From Paraescarpia echinospica (Eukaryota; Annelida; Polychaeta; Sabellida; Siboglinidae), in assembly GCA_020002185.1 (NCBI GenBank), contig CM034531.1:87149759-87213758 (forward strand): a stretch of 64,000 bases of DNA. The letters run 5' to 3'. Positions 38,336 to 50,300 of this stretch are shown here, in pieces (position 1 is the stretch's first letter; each line of letters starts with the position of its first letter). The translations under genes were made by a program, and so were the position numbers. The notes below the pieces were generated by a model. It saw only the letters and a program-made list of their open reading frames with translations, did no database searches and was not told the DNA's origin.

Positions 38336-39159
38336 TCCATTCATTATACGCTGTACGTGTGTTGTGTCAGTATTTGGTGTTACATAATAGTTGACTTTAA
38401 TTGTCTCTAAATTCTTTTCCCTCCACTCAGATAAATACTGAACTAGTGCATCCATGCCCATTGTACAAATTCAGGAGCAGTGGTTTAACGAGACCAAGTG
38501 CGCTAGGGGCAAGAGTAAAAAATGCCGCCGCCCAAAAAATAGAGTGCAGTAATGGAATAGGTGCTAGTGATATACTTATCATTGTTCCAACACCACAATA
38601 CAAAACATATATGAACGTATTGATAGGCGCGGTTTAACGATTCAGCGCAGCTACACCACACTGAGATATATGACATTCACGCCATCTCCAAAATTAAACC
38701 AATAAAAACGTCCGAACAAACCCCTCAGCAGTGTTCAGCTAACAAATTACTGAATATACAGTAGTCAAAGTTAACAACTGTCAACATAATATATATGTTC
38801 ACTACGAGCTCGACCCGCCATTGCCACCGCGACAACATGCAATGATAGGCCAATGAGACCGGGAGTGATCTGTTGCTCCGAGCGCAGAAGCTCCGTCAAA
38901 TTCTCCTACAACCTAACCTTTCTTGCTTTGAGTAACGCGAACTCGGCAATTACACCATCGATGTCCACGACATTGGCTAACTCTCGCTCGATCAACAGTA
39001 GCGCAAAACTGCTTAAGTTTAGGCTGTGAGATGCTTCTCTCACACGAGGCCACGCTCACACACATAGTGGGCAATGTCCTAAGAGACACGAGCAGGTTTG
39101 GGAACGATGTCTCGTGTCCTCATTTCACTACCCATTTAAGGAGATCACGGTGCATTCCA

Positions 39160-40035
39160 GTTTCTAGCCGTCTTTGCTGTTTGCCGTTCGTAACACACGG
39201 CGTATCTCCCCTTTCAGCCCTGCAGCGGTGATGTCGACATAGGTGTGAGTGGGTCGATCGATGGCAGAGTCGATATCTTCACGAATGATTGAGTCCATTA
39301 GGAGCTCCATATTGGTAAGACATCTACATTTATCGTTCACATCCATCATGTGATTTGTTCTGTTTCATATCTCCCCGCGGAGTCGATCGACGATCTGCAG
39401 CTGCTCTCGCCTCACCTCCGCTTGTAGTGACAAGACGGCAGCCTTTTCTCCCGCCATTAGTCTTCTCCTCCGCACCCTTCTTTCTGTTGCTACCCCCATT
39501 TCCTCGCAGTACGCCGTGGCCTTCGCCTTTTCATCAACGTTTTTGCGTTCCTCTTCGCAGACAAGCCTTGAGTTTGGTCGCGCAACTCTCCAGCCGAGCC
39601 TAGAATTTTTCAAGAATATCTCTTCTCTCTCAGGACTGGACGCCAGAAAGCCAGGTAGGCAATGAAGGTGTAAGACATCATACGTGACTGGTGGATGGCG
39701 GAATCAGAGTGCGTATCAGCCGTCTCGTGATCATCGAGCTCCATTGAGTCTCGCAGGTTCTTCTGACGGTCTTTCCCGTTACGTACGTGTTGCTTGAATC
39801 CCACCGGTCGGTTGTTGCTTAGAGGAACACGAAGAAACGATCCATCGTGCCAAACAAGGCAATGCTATTGACTGACGCTTGCGCAGAGTGAATGGACGCT
39901 CGACCAAATTCAACGAGTGATTGCTGCAAGGGACGTAGGTGGCCAATGTGTTGATGTCCACAATCCTTCGCTGCACACCACTGTGGATGGCAGTATTGGC
40001 TAATGTCAATTGAGTTACATTTGATTTATTCAAGC
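39160..40035 (-). pseudogene. hAT/ZMYM1-like (DUF4371-type) transposase relic
   Basis: Minus-strand frames in order: VQRRIVDINTLATYVPCSNHSLNL, characteristic of the DUF4371/zf-MYM1 transposase core (PC.NHSLNL), then VRRTCETQWSS (from the .R.SETRW region), then charged helical stretches to 39164. The frames are broken by stops and shifts. It is probably a dead transposon copy rather than a host gene. Confidence 0.65.
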
Positions 40036-40390
40036 ATGACTACTTTAATATTTATGTAATGTCACAGCGATGTGTTCAGAATTCGTGTGGACCACAACGT
40101 AGGTCCCCTGTGAATATGTATGAATTGTGTCTAAGAAAAACAATCTCCTCAAAAAGTGCAGCTGGGGGCATTTGATAAAAGTATGATTATATGATTAAAT
40201 GAACAAATAAAGTAGTATACTATTTTCGGTTACTATAGCACTAGTGGTATCAGTTCATCACACATTCCAATACACTAATTAATATTGTATAATATGTGAA
40301 CATAAATATATTTTATAATACTTAATAATACATGATTCTGAATAATTTATAGTAATAACATTATCTAACATTAACTACAACAAACAAAAT
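40036..40390. other. AT-rich intergenic stretch
   Basis: Nothing recognised. Confidence 0.5.
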
Positions 40391-40429
40391 ACTACTACTA
40401 TTACAACTACTACAACTACTACTACTATA

Positions 40430-40488
<59 letters not shown>

Positions 40489-40507
40489 TACTAGTACTAC
40501 TACTACA
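40391..40507. repeat. (ACT)n trinucleotide repeat
   Basis: About 115 bp of ACT/TAC repeat with a few ACA and TAT interruptions, about 235 bp upstream of the PARPBP promoter-like segment. Confidence 0.95.
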
Positions 40508-40790
40508 ACATAAATAATGCTAATTACATAGATAAATATCATAAGATTGGTATAAAATATATATATACACCATACACAAAACTGAATTATTTAACGTTTT
40601 ATCATGGAAGTGTGGCATATTTGTTTTGTATTTTGGTGTTGCGAATGCTTTCCCACAACTCGATCGTCAGAGAAAATGACAATGCACAATATATACGTGG
40701 TGGCATTGAAACATTTTTTGGTAGTTTGCGCTGCTCAAATCATGGTCGGCAGGTGGCAGCACTGTCCACGCACCAGTCGTCTGCCCAGCG

Positions 40791-40817
40791 ATTGGCTGTC
40801 GGCGCGGAAGATTTAAA
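40791..40817 (+). promoter_or_regulatory. PARPBP: PARPBP promoter: inverted CCAAT, CDE-like and CHR-like elements
   Basis: ATTGG (reverse CCAAT, an NF-Y site) lies at 40791-40795. It is followed by GGCGCGG at 40801-40807 and TTTAAA at 40812-40817, exactly four bases (AAGA) apart. A G/C-rich CDE, a 4-nt spacer and a TTTGAA-like CHR are the known DREAM/MuvB arrangement of G2/M gene promoters; vertebrate PARPBP is cell-cycle expressed. Two points reduce certainty: TTTAAA differs from the usual TTTGAA, and the CCAAT-CHR distance is shorter than usual. The layout is observed; function is inferred. Confidence 0.5.
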
Positions 40818-40846
40818 CGAAGGAAGGCAACGAGGTTTCAAACTAG
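40818..40846 (+). other. PARPBP: Probable noncoding first exon of PARPBP (start uncertain)
   Basis: A donor CTAG|GTAAAT follows 40846. No ATG lies between the promoter elements and this donor, and splicing to the acceptor at 41263-41264 places a noncoding exon before the ATG. The transcription start is not fixed. Confidence 0.4.
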
Positions 40847-41264
40847 GTAAATATTTTTTTGAATTCTCCTTTAGTGTTCTGTTTTATGCTTCCATCTTTA
40901 TACCCATCAAACAAGCAGTCATTGTGGTGCAAAATAATTCACAGATTATTAATTTAGTCACAGTAATATGTTAAGACGAATCCAAACAAACATATTCGGT
41001 TTGATTTTGAAAGTTTGTTTACAATTTCAATTATTTGGTGTGCCAATTGCAATGTCTTTGCCTTGTGCATTTCTACGATGTTAGATATGTAATTATTTGT
41101 GTACAATGTATTAAAACGTCAAAATGGGGCAATACTTTCTTCACCATATTAAATATTTTCCGAAGATCTAATGTATTTTGCAAACAAAGGTCAGGCGGAG
41201 CTCCTTGGCCAGTCTTGTCCGAGTTCGATGTATTTCAACTTTTTAATACTCGTTTATTCGCCAG

Positions 41265-41364
41265 ATGGAGTCACCAGAGACCGGCCGCCTTGTCTTATTG
41301 CGATGCGAGGAAGCAGTACATGCTACCTTCCTTGTAGACAAACTTCAGACCTCCTTCAAACAAG
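41265..41364 (+). CDS. PARPBP: PARPBP coding exon 1 (putative)
   Basis: The acceptor TTATTCGCCAG immediately precedes ATG; the donor is CAAG|GTGGAG. It gives 33 codons plus one base ([18 protein letters not shown]...), and the phase fits the next exon exactly (codon G|AT). Chosen for phase, splice sites and coding character; there is no homology to the short human N-terminus. Confidence 0.65.
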
Positions 41365-44300
41365 GTGGAGATTATTGACAAAAACATCGATAGCGATTGT
41401 TTCAATTATGATAATTTTGTATACTTATTTTCGTTGTCGATTTAATTTTCAAAAACCTTTTTATTTATTTGTGCCAATCCAGAACCAGTGAAATAAATGC
41501 CATTGTCAACTAACTGGGTGAAGATTATTTACAGCAAAAAAGCCTTATATCATAATGTACATATAGTCTAGAGTAGTAGGTATGAAATCTTGAAATGTTC
41601 ATTTATCGGCAATCCCCAGTGACAGCTGTTTTGCTCATCTATTCTGTAACTGTCAGGGGAATTGCCTTTGCTTTCTAGTTAAGTCACTGGCAATGCCCAT
41701 GTCACTGTTACTACCGTTTACTATAATGTATATAAAGGGCATTGCCATTTACCAACCACACAATGTGTCTTTCTTTCGCTACATAAACTTAGCAAAGCGC
41801 AGCAGGCTACACCCCACACCACCACAGTTGCACTTATATATCAACAGTACGACGGTGAGTAAAATGTACATATAGTCTAGAGTAGTAGGTTTGAAATAGA
41901 ATGTGCTGATAAATTAACTAAAATAACTTTAATACATCTGTACAACTTTTTGTATAATTAATATGCAATTGGTAATCATCTAACAGTACTTAACTGGAGA
42001 TGAAAACAGTAGAAATATGTGCTGCTCAGGTTGTGACCACTGCTTGAATTGATAGAGAATGACATGTAATTTTGACATTATTAGATGGCTTCGCTGCAGT
42101 CGTCCTGGATAGAGACAATGTGGTCCCTGGTGCAGTATCCCCGGCAGAGTACTTCATACAGCTGTTTCGACATCGAGGACTACACACAAATGACAGAGAG
42201 TTGGTGTTGTCTTCAGAGGAACAGATGGTGGCAATGCAACTTTGTCTGGCAGAGAAAAACAAGAAGGTACAAACTTGGTGTGATTTTGTGGCTTCTTTCA
42301 AAAAGCAACACTTGTGTATCATGGATGTTTCCCAAATATTTTCTTTATGCAGTGTGTCTTGTTTAAGTAAGTTATGAACATAGTTTAACTTTTATTGAAT
42401 GGCTGTTCTATTGTACGTGGCTTACAAGTAGAATGTGTCATTAAGGATTATTGCCATAACTTTACATCAGTTCAATAATGGAGTAAATATTTAGTTTATA
42501 TGTACCTGTATTTATGTTATTATTGGCACATTTTTGGGTCATTTGTTTTGAATGGTGGTTTTGGTTTGTCAAGCTCAGTTATAATGTGCTATTGTAAAGT
42601 TGTAAATGACAAAAACTTAAACGAGTCTTAAAGAACAAGTTGACCAAGAAGTAACAACAGTAACGCATACAACGCTTTATTTCACAATGATAACCAGACA
42701 TGTCATATCTAGTGTGTAATATCTAGTCTGTCATAAATTGGGGAATGTAGTAAAGCTAACACTAACCGAGTAACACAGAACACTGAGGATGGTAACTATA
42801 GAATGCACATAAATTATGGTCAATGTGACTGAGGTCTTAAAAGTTGGCTGTCTGTTCCTTGACCCTGAGTCAGCGTGGGTGGTGATTAAAAAGAGCTGAA
42901 TTGGCTGTTTTGACTGGGAAAACTGCGACCACATTGAATATCAAACAGCATTAAATGCTTATACTATCCGGCATCCATTATATTGCTGAATTGGCTGTCT
43001 TGACAGTGGGAAAAGTGCGACCACATTGAATATCAAACATCATTAAATGGCCAAACTATCCGGCATCCATTATATTGCCAATAGTGTTGTTTATAATCTG
43101 AATGTTTTGTTTACTTTTCATAATTTGTAATACAAATTACAAACAATGTTTTGAGCTTACTAAATGCAATTGGTCAAGCAGTATACCGTCAACATACTCT
43201 ATTTTGTATTAACAAATACATTGAGGAACACACGATGTACCTGTAAACATGTTTTCAGGACACCGGTGACTTTGACGTTGAAGTGAGTCGTGTGGTCGAA
43301 GTGAACACACGTCTCATGGCGGTCAGACTGTTCGGAGAGACACTGGACAGTGAGTTTGACCAGCAAGTGGCCACAGATTACAGACAGTTCTTGAAGACAA
43401 CCAACATGGTGGATCTGGTTGAAGTTCTGTCGCGTGTGAAGGAAGAATGCGTAAAAAACACTGAATTGATGCAGGAAATAAACAAGACACAGTTTTACAT
43501 CTTGCCAGGATTGTGCGATGCTGTTGAGGTACAACAAATCTTAGTGTTGAATTATATGTGCAAAATAGGTTGATGTCGGTGTAAATAAATATTAATATCT
43601 TAGTTTGACTTATATGCACTAAATAGGTTGATGTCGGTGTAAATAAAATCACTGGCAGTTATGACATATTATAAATAATGTTAAGTCCTGGTGTTTTTTA
43701 ATCTTTTTTTGTGACTGGACTAAACACATTGTCCATATTATCCCCTTGCGGTTCTCTGCAAGGTTGCCCCCTCTATCCTGTCCTGTTTATGGTGTACTCA
43801 CAGCAGAACCCGATACAATTTTTTATCTGATCATCTCACCTCTTCAGTCGCCTTCCTCTTCTGTGTTGGCATTTAAAGTCTTTCTGGAATATGTGGGTAA
43901 CAATGTTTGTATACTGCAAACATCACATGCCAAAAACTGCCAGAATTGTCTGTATCTGTTAACTTCCATGACGGATGCAGGTGTGAATGTCCAAGCTCCT
44001 TTTAGATGTGGGTATTTTGTAACCTGTAACATCTCTGATAACAACACCTCTCAAAAATAAAGTATGAATTAATTAATGTCTTACACCACCATTGGCTCTT
44101 ACAGTACCATTGGCTCTTACAGCACCATTGGCTCTTACAGCACCATTGGCTCTTACAGCACCATTGGCTCTTACAGCACCATTGGCTCTTACAGCACCAT
44201 TATTTCATAATCTGTCAGAAATAAATTGCACCTAGCAAACATTTTGTATAACAGTTTAAATAGCAAATTGTGTATATTATATAATAGTTGTTTTGTATCC

Positions 44301-47300
44301 AGCACGAGATGTTGAAATACCTGGCAGAAGACAAGGAAGTTCTGTCGGCTCACGTCGAGGTGTCACTCGATGTGTCTCTCTCCGATAACATCAGTCAGGG
44401 TGCAGAGGTCGTATGGCACAAGTGTGACCTTGAGCAAGAGCTGCGGAGACAGACTTCAGAACCACCGCCTTCCCTGGGATCAGGTGTTCCAAAATCCACC
44501 ACTGAGGTATCACACAGCGATTGTACCAATACAAGCACTATGCTATTTGGGGAAATAAATTATCTTTGTCATTAATTGCCAAGTACCACAGCTCCTCATT
44601 CGCAGCAGAGATGGGCACAATGATGTATGTCATGTTTGTGTATTTCTAGAAATTAGTTAGTTAAAAAAGAACTGGACATGTGAATAATAACGATGAATAT
44701 GCCGAATTGGTTTAGCAGCAGCCATTTTTTTAAATTGTAAGTGATTTAGATTTATTAATTCAGCTTTGTCCCATGTTTTTGGTTGTAAATACTATGCTTA
44801 CTACTATATGATGTATCTAGCACTAATTTTAATAGCCTTAGGTAAATCATAAATAATTACGATTTTTGAACATTTGTTTTAGGCGTGTAGGACTGTAGGT
44901 GCAGTGGTTACTAATTTATTAAGCATGCTGGTCTCAAATATAGTTAGTACGGACCTAATAAAAAATTCACATGGTGGTGAGTGAAACTTGTTAATGAAAA
45001 TTGGTGCTAATAGTGATTTTGCATCATAAAAATCACAAGCCCCACACTACCTATTGGTGAGGGACGGGTTTGAACCAATGCTGAACAAGTGTAGCATATA
45101 TATTATTATGTTGACAGACGCACAAATGATTGTAATCTAGTCTGTGTCGTGTTGTTGCAGTGCTACGTACAGCAGATCATCATGTCCTACCTGCAACTGC
45201 TGGTGAACATCCGCAGTGAGACAGCACTAGCCCGAGTCATCAACGTACCAGACCGTGGCCTTGACCACCGGGCATTCACAGCCATCAAGAAAGAGGCAAA
45301 GAAAACAAAGCTTTCCATGTATCAGGTATGTGTGTCCCACCATTCCAGAATGAGATGTTTCTCGCTGATGCTCATTACAAGCTACCAACCGAAACACTAC
45401 TGCACCAATTTGTTTAACGAGTTTCCATCGTGAAATGATCCAGAATAGACTAGTCTTTCATGTGCTTGTTATGTAAATGATGTTAATGTTACTCAAATGT
45501 GTTTATTTTGATGTTTTGTGACACACCATATTCCATTTTAATTACTGGCAATGTTTTAAGCTATGGCAGATAGTGTGAAAACCAGAGCAAACAGTGAAAA
45601 CCACAGCCGACTGAATGAAAACTTTGAAGCTTTTTTTTTGAGACGATATACTTTTTTGCATTTTCTGTATTCAAATTGCCGTATCTCTGGAAATAATGTG
45701 AATATAGGTAACACTGAGATATCCTTTTCCCCTCTGAATGTGAAAGTAATTTTGTCTGATATCCGACATTGACGTTCTGAGATAATCCCTTAACTTATCA
45801 CCACTTTGTGGTTGCAGACGGCATCATCCTATGTAATGCGACTGAGCCTCGGTGGAAAGAGTTACGCACCGGACCCTGATTCAGCACTTGCACCATACGT
45901 GAAAGGGATCAGTGAATTCACCCATCTTGTCAACAAACTACAGACGATTGTGGAAGAAGACATGAACGCCCGGTACATTAAACTTGTTTAAATATCTCGA
46001 TTAAATACAATTTTTCGTTCATCTCACACCAGTCACTTTGCAAAAAACTAACCTTGGACATGCTTACTTTTGGTCTGACCTGATAAAAATTTGTTGAAAA
46101 ACTGACAAAGGTGGTCCGACTATATTAATGCAAGGCTGTGTGTTCCAAATGTTTTAATATAATATTCTGAATACTAGAATAAATATGTTTAAGATATATT
46201 GCCCAACAAGTTAAATATTTAATTAGCCCATAACAGTGTTTGCAATTTTAAAGTTGCACCACAAATATGTTGAGATTGTATACAAAGCTTTCGTACTATG
46301 AACACCTACTAACAATAGTAGCGGAAGCGGTCCTGTTTAACTAATAAGTAATATTAAGTATATTTACATTTTGTTCTTGCTGATGTTTTGAACCTTGGGC
46401 AAGTTTATTCATTCTACCTTTCTCCAGTTCACTCAGTTGTATGAATGAGTACCTGGCTATAGACAGTGGTGAATATTTGTGTACAAATGGTTGTTGTGCA
46501 TTGATTGCACCATGGCTGAATGCTTCCCAGAGAAGTCAAGATGATGTTCGATTGAACAGGTCTGCAGGGAGTATAATGTGTATCGCTTTGAGCAGTCCTA
46601 AGGCCTGGATACAGCGCTATATAAGGACTTACCTTTTCCTTTTTATAAACATATTTAGCTGGATTAAATTGATGTGTCTATTTCTTTGAAGCACTGCCAT
46701 CCGACGAATCCTGAATATCATAAGAAACACGATCACAAAGAATCAGGACACATGTCTGAGGCGAGAGAGTGTCGACGTAGTCACGGAACGGCTACAGGCC
46801 TGTGTTGCGCTCATGGCTGATAATATAAGCCACATCTTGGGGGACAGTCCTAAGCGGGTGAGACATATTTAACAAGATTTAACAAGATTGCCATCCAGAG
46901 AATTAACTCTAGATGGCAGGTGGACAAAGAAGCCTTTTGGCTTATCGAGAGTCCAACCCTTTTTATTTACATGTATCCCGCTCTTCTGAGGTATGTGTCG
47001 ATTCTATTTTAAAACATATTCATGCTACTAGCACCCACACAATCAGCGGATAATCTGTTCCACTCATTTATTCCTTTGTGAAAATGAGAACTTTCTTATA
47101 TCTAATCTACACTGCTCCTTTACTAATGTAACTTCATGTCCTCTAGTCCTTGTATCTTTCTTAACTGAAAAAAAAATTTCTATCAATATTTTCATAACCA
47201 TTCAATATTTTAAACACTTCTATCTGATCTCCTCTCACTCTCCTGGTCTCTAGTGTAGTGGTCTCTTTTAGGCATATTTCATAACCAAGATCCCTCAGTT

Positions 47301-50300
47301 TTGTGTACATATTCTAAATGAAGCCTAACTATTGTTTTGTACAGCGGTATTATTAGTTCTTTTTCCTTACATGCAATATTTTGCCAAATTAATCCAAGGA
47401 TACGATTTCCCTCTGAAGCTGCAATTTCGCACTGCTCTGAAACCTTATCAGCACTAATGGTTAACCCTAAATCCTTTTCTTTTATAGTAGTACTTAGTAC
47501 AGTACCCCCATTGTATATTGTACATCTTTGTTCCCATGTCCTGTGTGGATCGAGGCATTTACATTTCCCAAAATGAACATTTCCTACTTTTCAGACCATT
47601 TGATCAACCATTTGATTACACATGTTCATTTGTAAGGATCATTAAGCAACCAGCATATTTACATTCATTGCTTACGCCTGTAAGAAAACCTAACCAATTT
47701 CAATCATTTTGTTCCGATTTACCTGTTGTTCCTAGACTCAATACTAACATTGGAGCTAAGGCTTTTACCTGTTGTTCCTAGACTCAATACTAACATTGGA
47801 GCTAAGGCTTTTGCCTGTTGTTCCTAGACTCAATACTAACATTGGAGCTAAGGCTTTTACCTGTTGTTCCTAGACTCAATACTAAAATTGGAGCTAAGGC
47901 TTTTACCTGTTGTTCCTAGACTCAATACTAACATTGGAGCTAAGGCTTTTACCTGTTGTTCCTAGACTCAATACTAACATTGGAGCTAAGGCTTTTACCT
48001 GTTGTTCCTAGACTCAATACTAACATTGGAGCTAAGGCTTTTGCCTGTTGTTCCTAGACTCAATACTAACATTGGAGCTAAGGCTTTTGCCTGTTGTTCC
48101 TAGACTCAATACTAACATTGGAGCTAAGGCTTTTGCCTGTTGTTCCTAGACTCAATACTAACATTGGAGCTAAGGCTTTTGCCTGTTGTTCCTAGACTCA
48201 ATACTAACATTGGAGCTAAGGCTTTTGCCTGTTGTTCCTAGACTCAATACTAACATTGGAGCTAAGGCTTTTGCCTGTTGTTCCTAGACTCAATACTAAC
48301 ATTGGAGCTAAGGCTTTTGCCTGTTGTTCCTAGACTCAATACTAACATTGGAGCTAAGGCTTTTGCCTGTTGTTCCTAGACTCAATACTAACATTGGAGC
48401 TAAGGCTTTTGCCTGTTGTTCCTAGAGCTAAGGCTTTTGCCTGTTGTTCCTAGACTCAATACTAACATTGGAGCTAAGGCTTTTGCCTGTTGTTCCTAGA
48501 CTCAATACTAACATTGGAGCTAAGGCAGAGCTAACTCAATACTAACATTGGAGCTAAGGCTTTTGCCTGTTGTTCCTAGACTCAATACTAACATTGGAGC
48601 TAAGGCTTTTGCCTGTTGTTCCTAGACTCAATACTAACATTGGAGCTAAGGCTTTTGCCTGTTGTTCCTAGACTCAATACTAACATTGGAGCTAAGGCTT
48701 TTACCTGTTGTTCCTAGACTCAATACTAACATTGGAGCTAAGGCTTTTGCCTGTTGTTCCTAGACTCAATACTAACATTGGAGCTAAGGCTTTTGCCTGT
48801 TGTTCCTAGACTCAATACTAACATTGGAGCTAAGGCTTTTGCCTGTTGTTCCTAGACTCAATACTAACATTGGAGCTAAGGCTTTTGCCTGTTGTTCCTA
48901 GACTCAATACTAACATTGGAGCTAAGGCTTTTGCCTGTTGTTCCTAGACTCAATACTAACATTGGAGCTAAGGCTTTTGCCTGTTGTTCCTAGACTCAAT
49001 ACTAACATTGGAGCTAAGGCTTTTGCCTGTTGTTCCTAGACTCAATACTAACATTGGAGCTAAGGCTTTTGCCTGTTGTTCCTAGACTCAATACTAACAT
49101 TGGAGCTAAGGCTTTTGCCTGTTGTTCCTAGACTCAATACTAACATTGGAGCTAAGGCTTTTGCCTGTTGTTCCTAGACTCAATACTAACATTGGAGCTA
49201 AGGCTTTTGCCTGTTGTTCCTAGACTCAATACTAACATTGGAGCTAAGGCTTTTGCCTGTTGTTCCTAGACTCAATACTAACATTGGAGCTAAGGCTTTT
49301 GCCTGTTGTTCCTAGACTCAATACTAACATTGGAGCTAAGGCTTTTGCCTGTTGTTCCTAGACTCAATACTAACATTGGAGCTAAGGCTTTTGCCTGTTG
49401 TTCCTAGACTCAATACTAACATTGGAGCTAAGGCTTTTGCCTGTTGTTCCTAGACTCAATACTAACATTGGAGCTAAGGCTTTTGCCTGTTGTTCCTAGA
49501 CTCAATACTAACATTGGAGCTAAGGCTTTTGCCTGTTGTTCCTAGACTCAATACTAACATTGGAGCTAAGGCTTTTGCCTGTTGTTCCTAGACTCAATAC
49601 TAACATTGGAGCTAAGGCTTTTGCCTGTTGTTCCTAGACTCAATACTAACATTGGAGCTAAGGCTTTTGCCTGTTGTTCCTAGACTCAATACTAACATTG
49701 GAGCTAAGGCTTTTGCCTGTTGTTCCTAGACTCAATACTAACATTGGAGCTAAGGCTTTTGCCTGTTGTTCCTAGACTCAATACTAACATTGGAGCTAAG
49801 GCTTTTTCTGTTACTGCATCAACTCTTTGGAATATGCTCCTTTTTTGTGTTAGATCGGTTACAATATTACACAATTCCGACATCATTTAAACTCATTTAC
49901 AACCTTGCTTATCCTCCTTAGCTCCCTGGCGTGTCCATCCATCCGTTGACAATGTTGAGACTTACCAACCCTTTTATTTTGATGTACCTCTGAGCTTGGT
50001 TTCCAAGGATTTAGGTGCAAAAGAAGTTACATTATTATTATTATTGTCTTTTATGCTTGAGATGTAACCAAGGCAAACTGACTTGCCTATCACTCAAGAC
50101 TTTTGTTGTTGTAAGCTCCTCAGAAGTCCTTCACTCTAACGATAACTTCTGCATATCCCTCTTAATGACTCTGAACCACTGAGCTCTGGTTCGAGAGGAT
50201 TTAGGTGATACGCAAGTATATTATTGCAGTATAGATCTGTGGATGTTGATGTAGACAAATAAATGAGAATAAATACCATGTTAAGGGGAAGCAGTCTGTT

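Noticed and set aside
40612..40974. Frame MAYLFCILVLRML... as a coding first exon of PARPBP.
   Set aside because: It runs through the promoter elements. Although its phase would allow splicing to the exon at 42085, the exon at 41265 has better splice signals, its own ATG and a matching phase.
41171..41491. 106-codon frame MYFANKGQAELLGQ... overlapping PARPBP coding exon 1.
   Set aside because: It is in a different phase from the conserved downstream exons and crosses the likely splice acceptor and donor.
42085..42366. Frame [13 protein letters not shown] starting right after a splice acceptor.
   Set aside because: Another frame of the same DNA encodes the conserved PARI N-terminal region ([25 protein letters not shown]).
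47718..49806. Could the 46-bp array be a CRISPR array?
   Set aside because: Units are contiguous and near-identical with no variable spacers, and the host is a eukaryote. It is a minisatellite.
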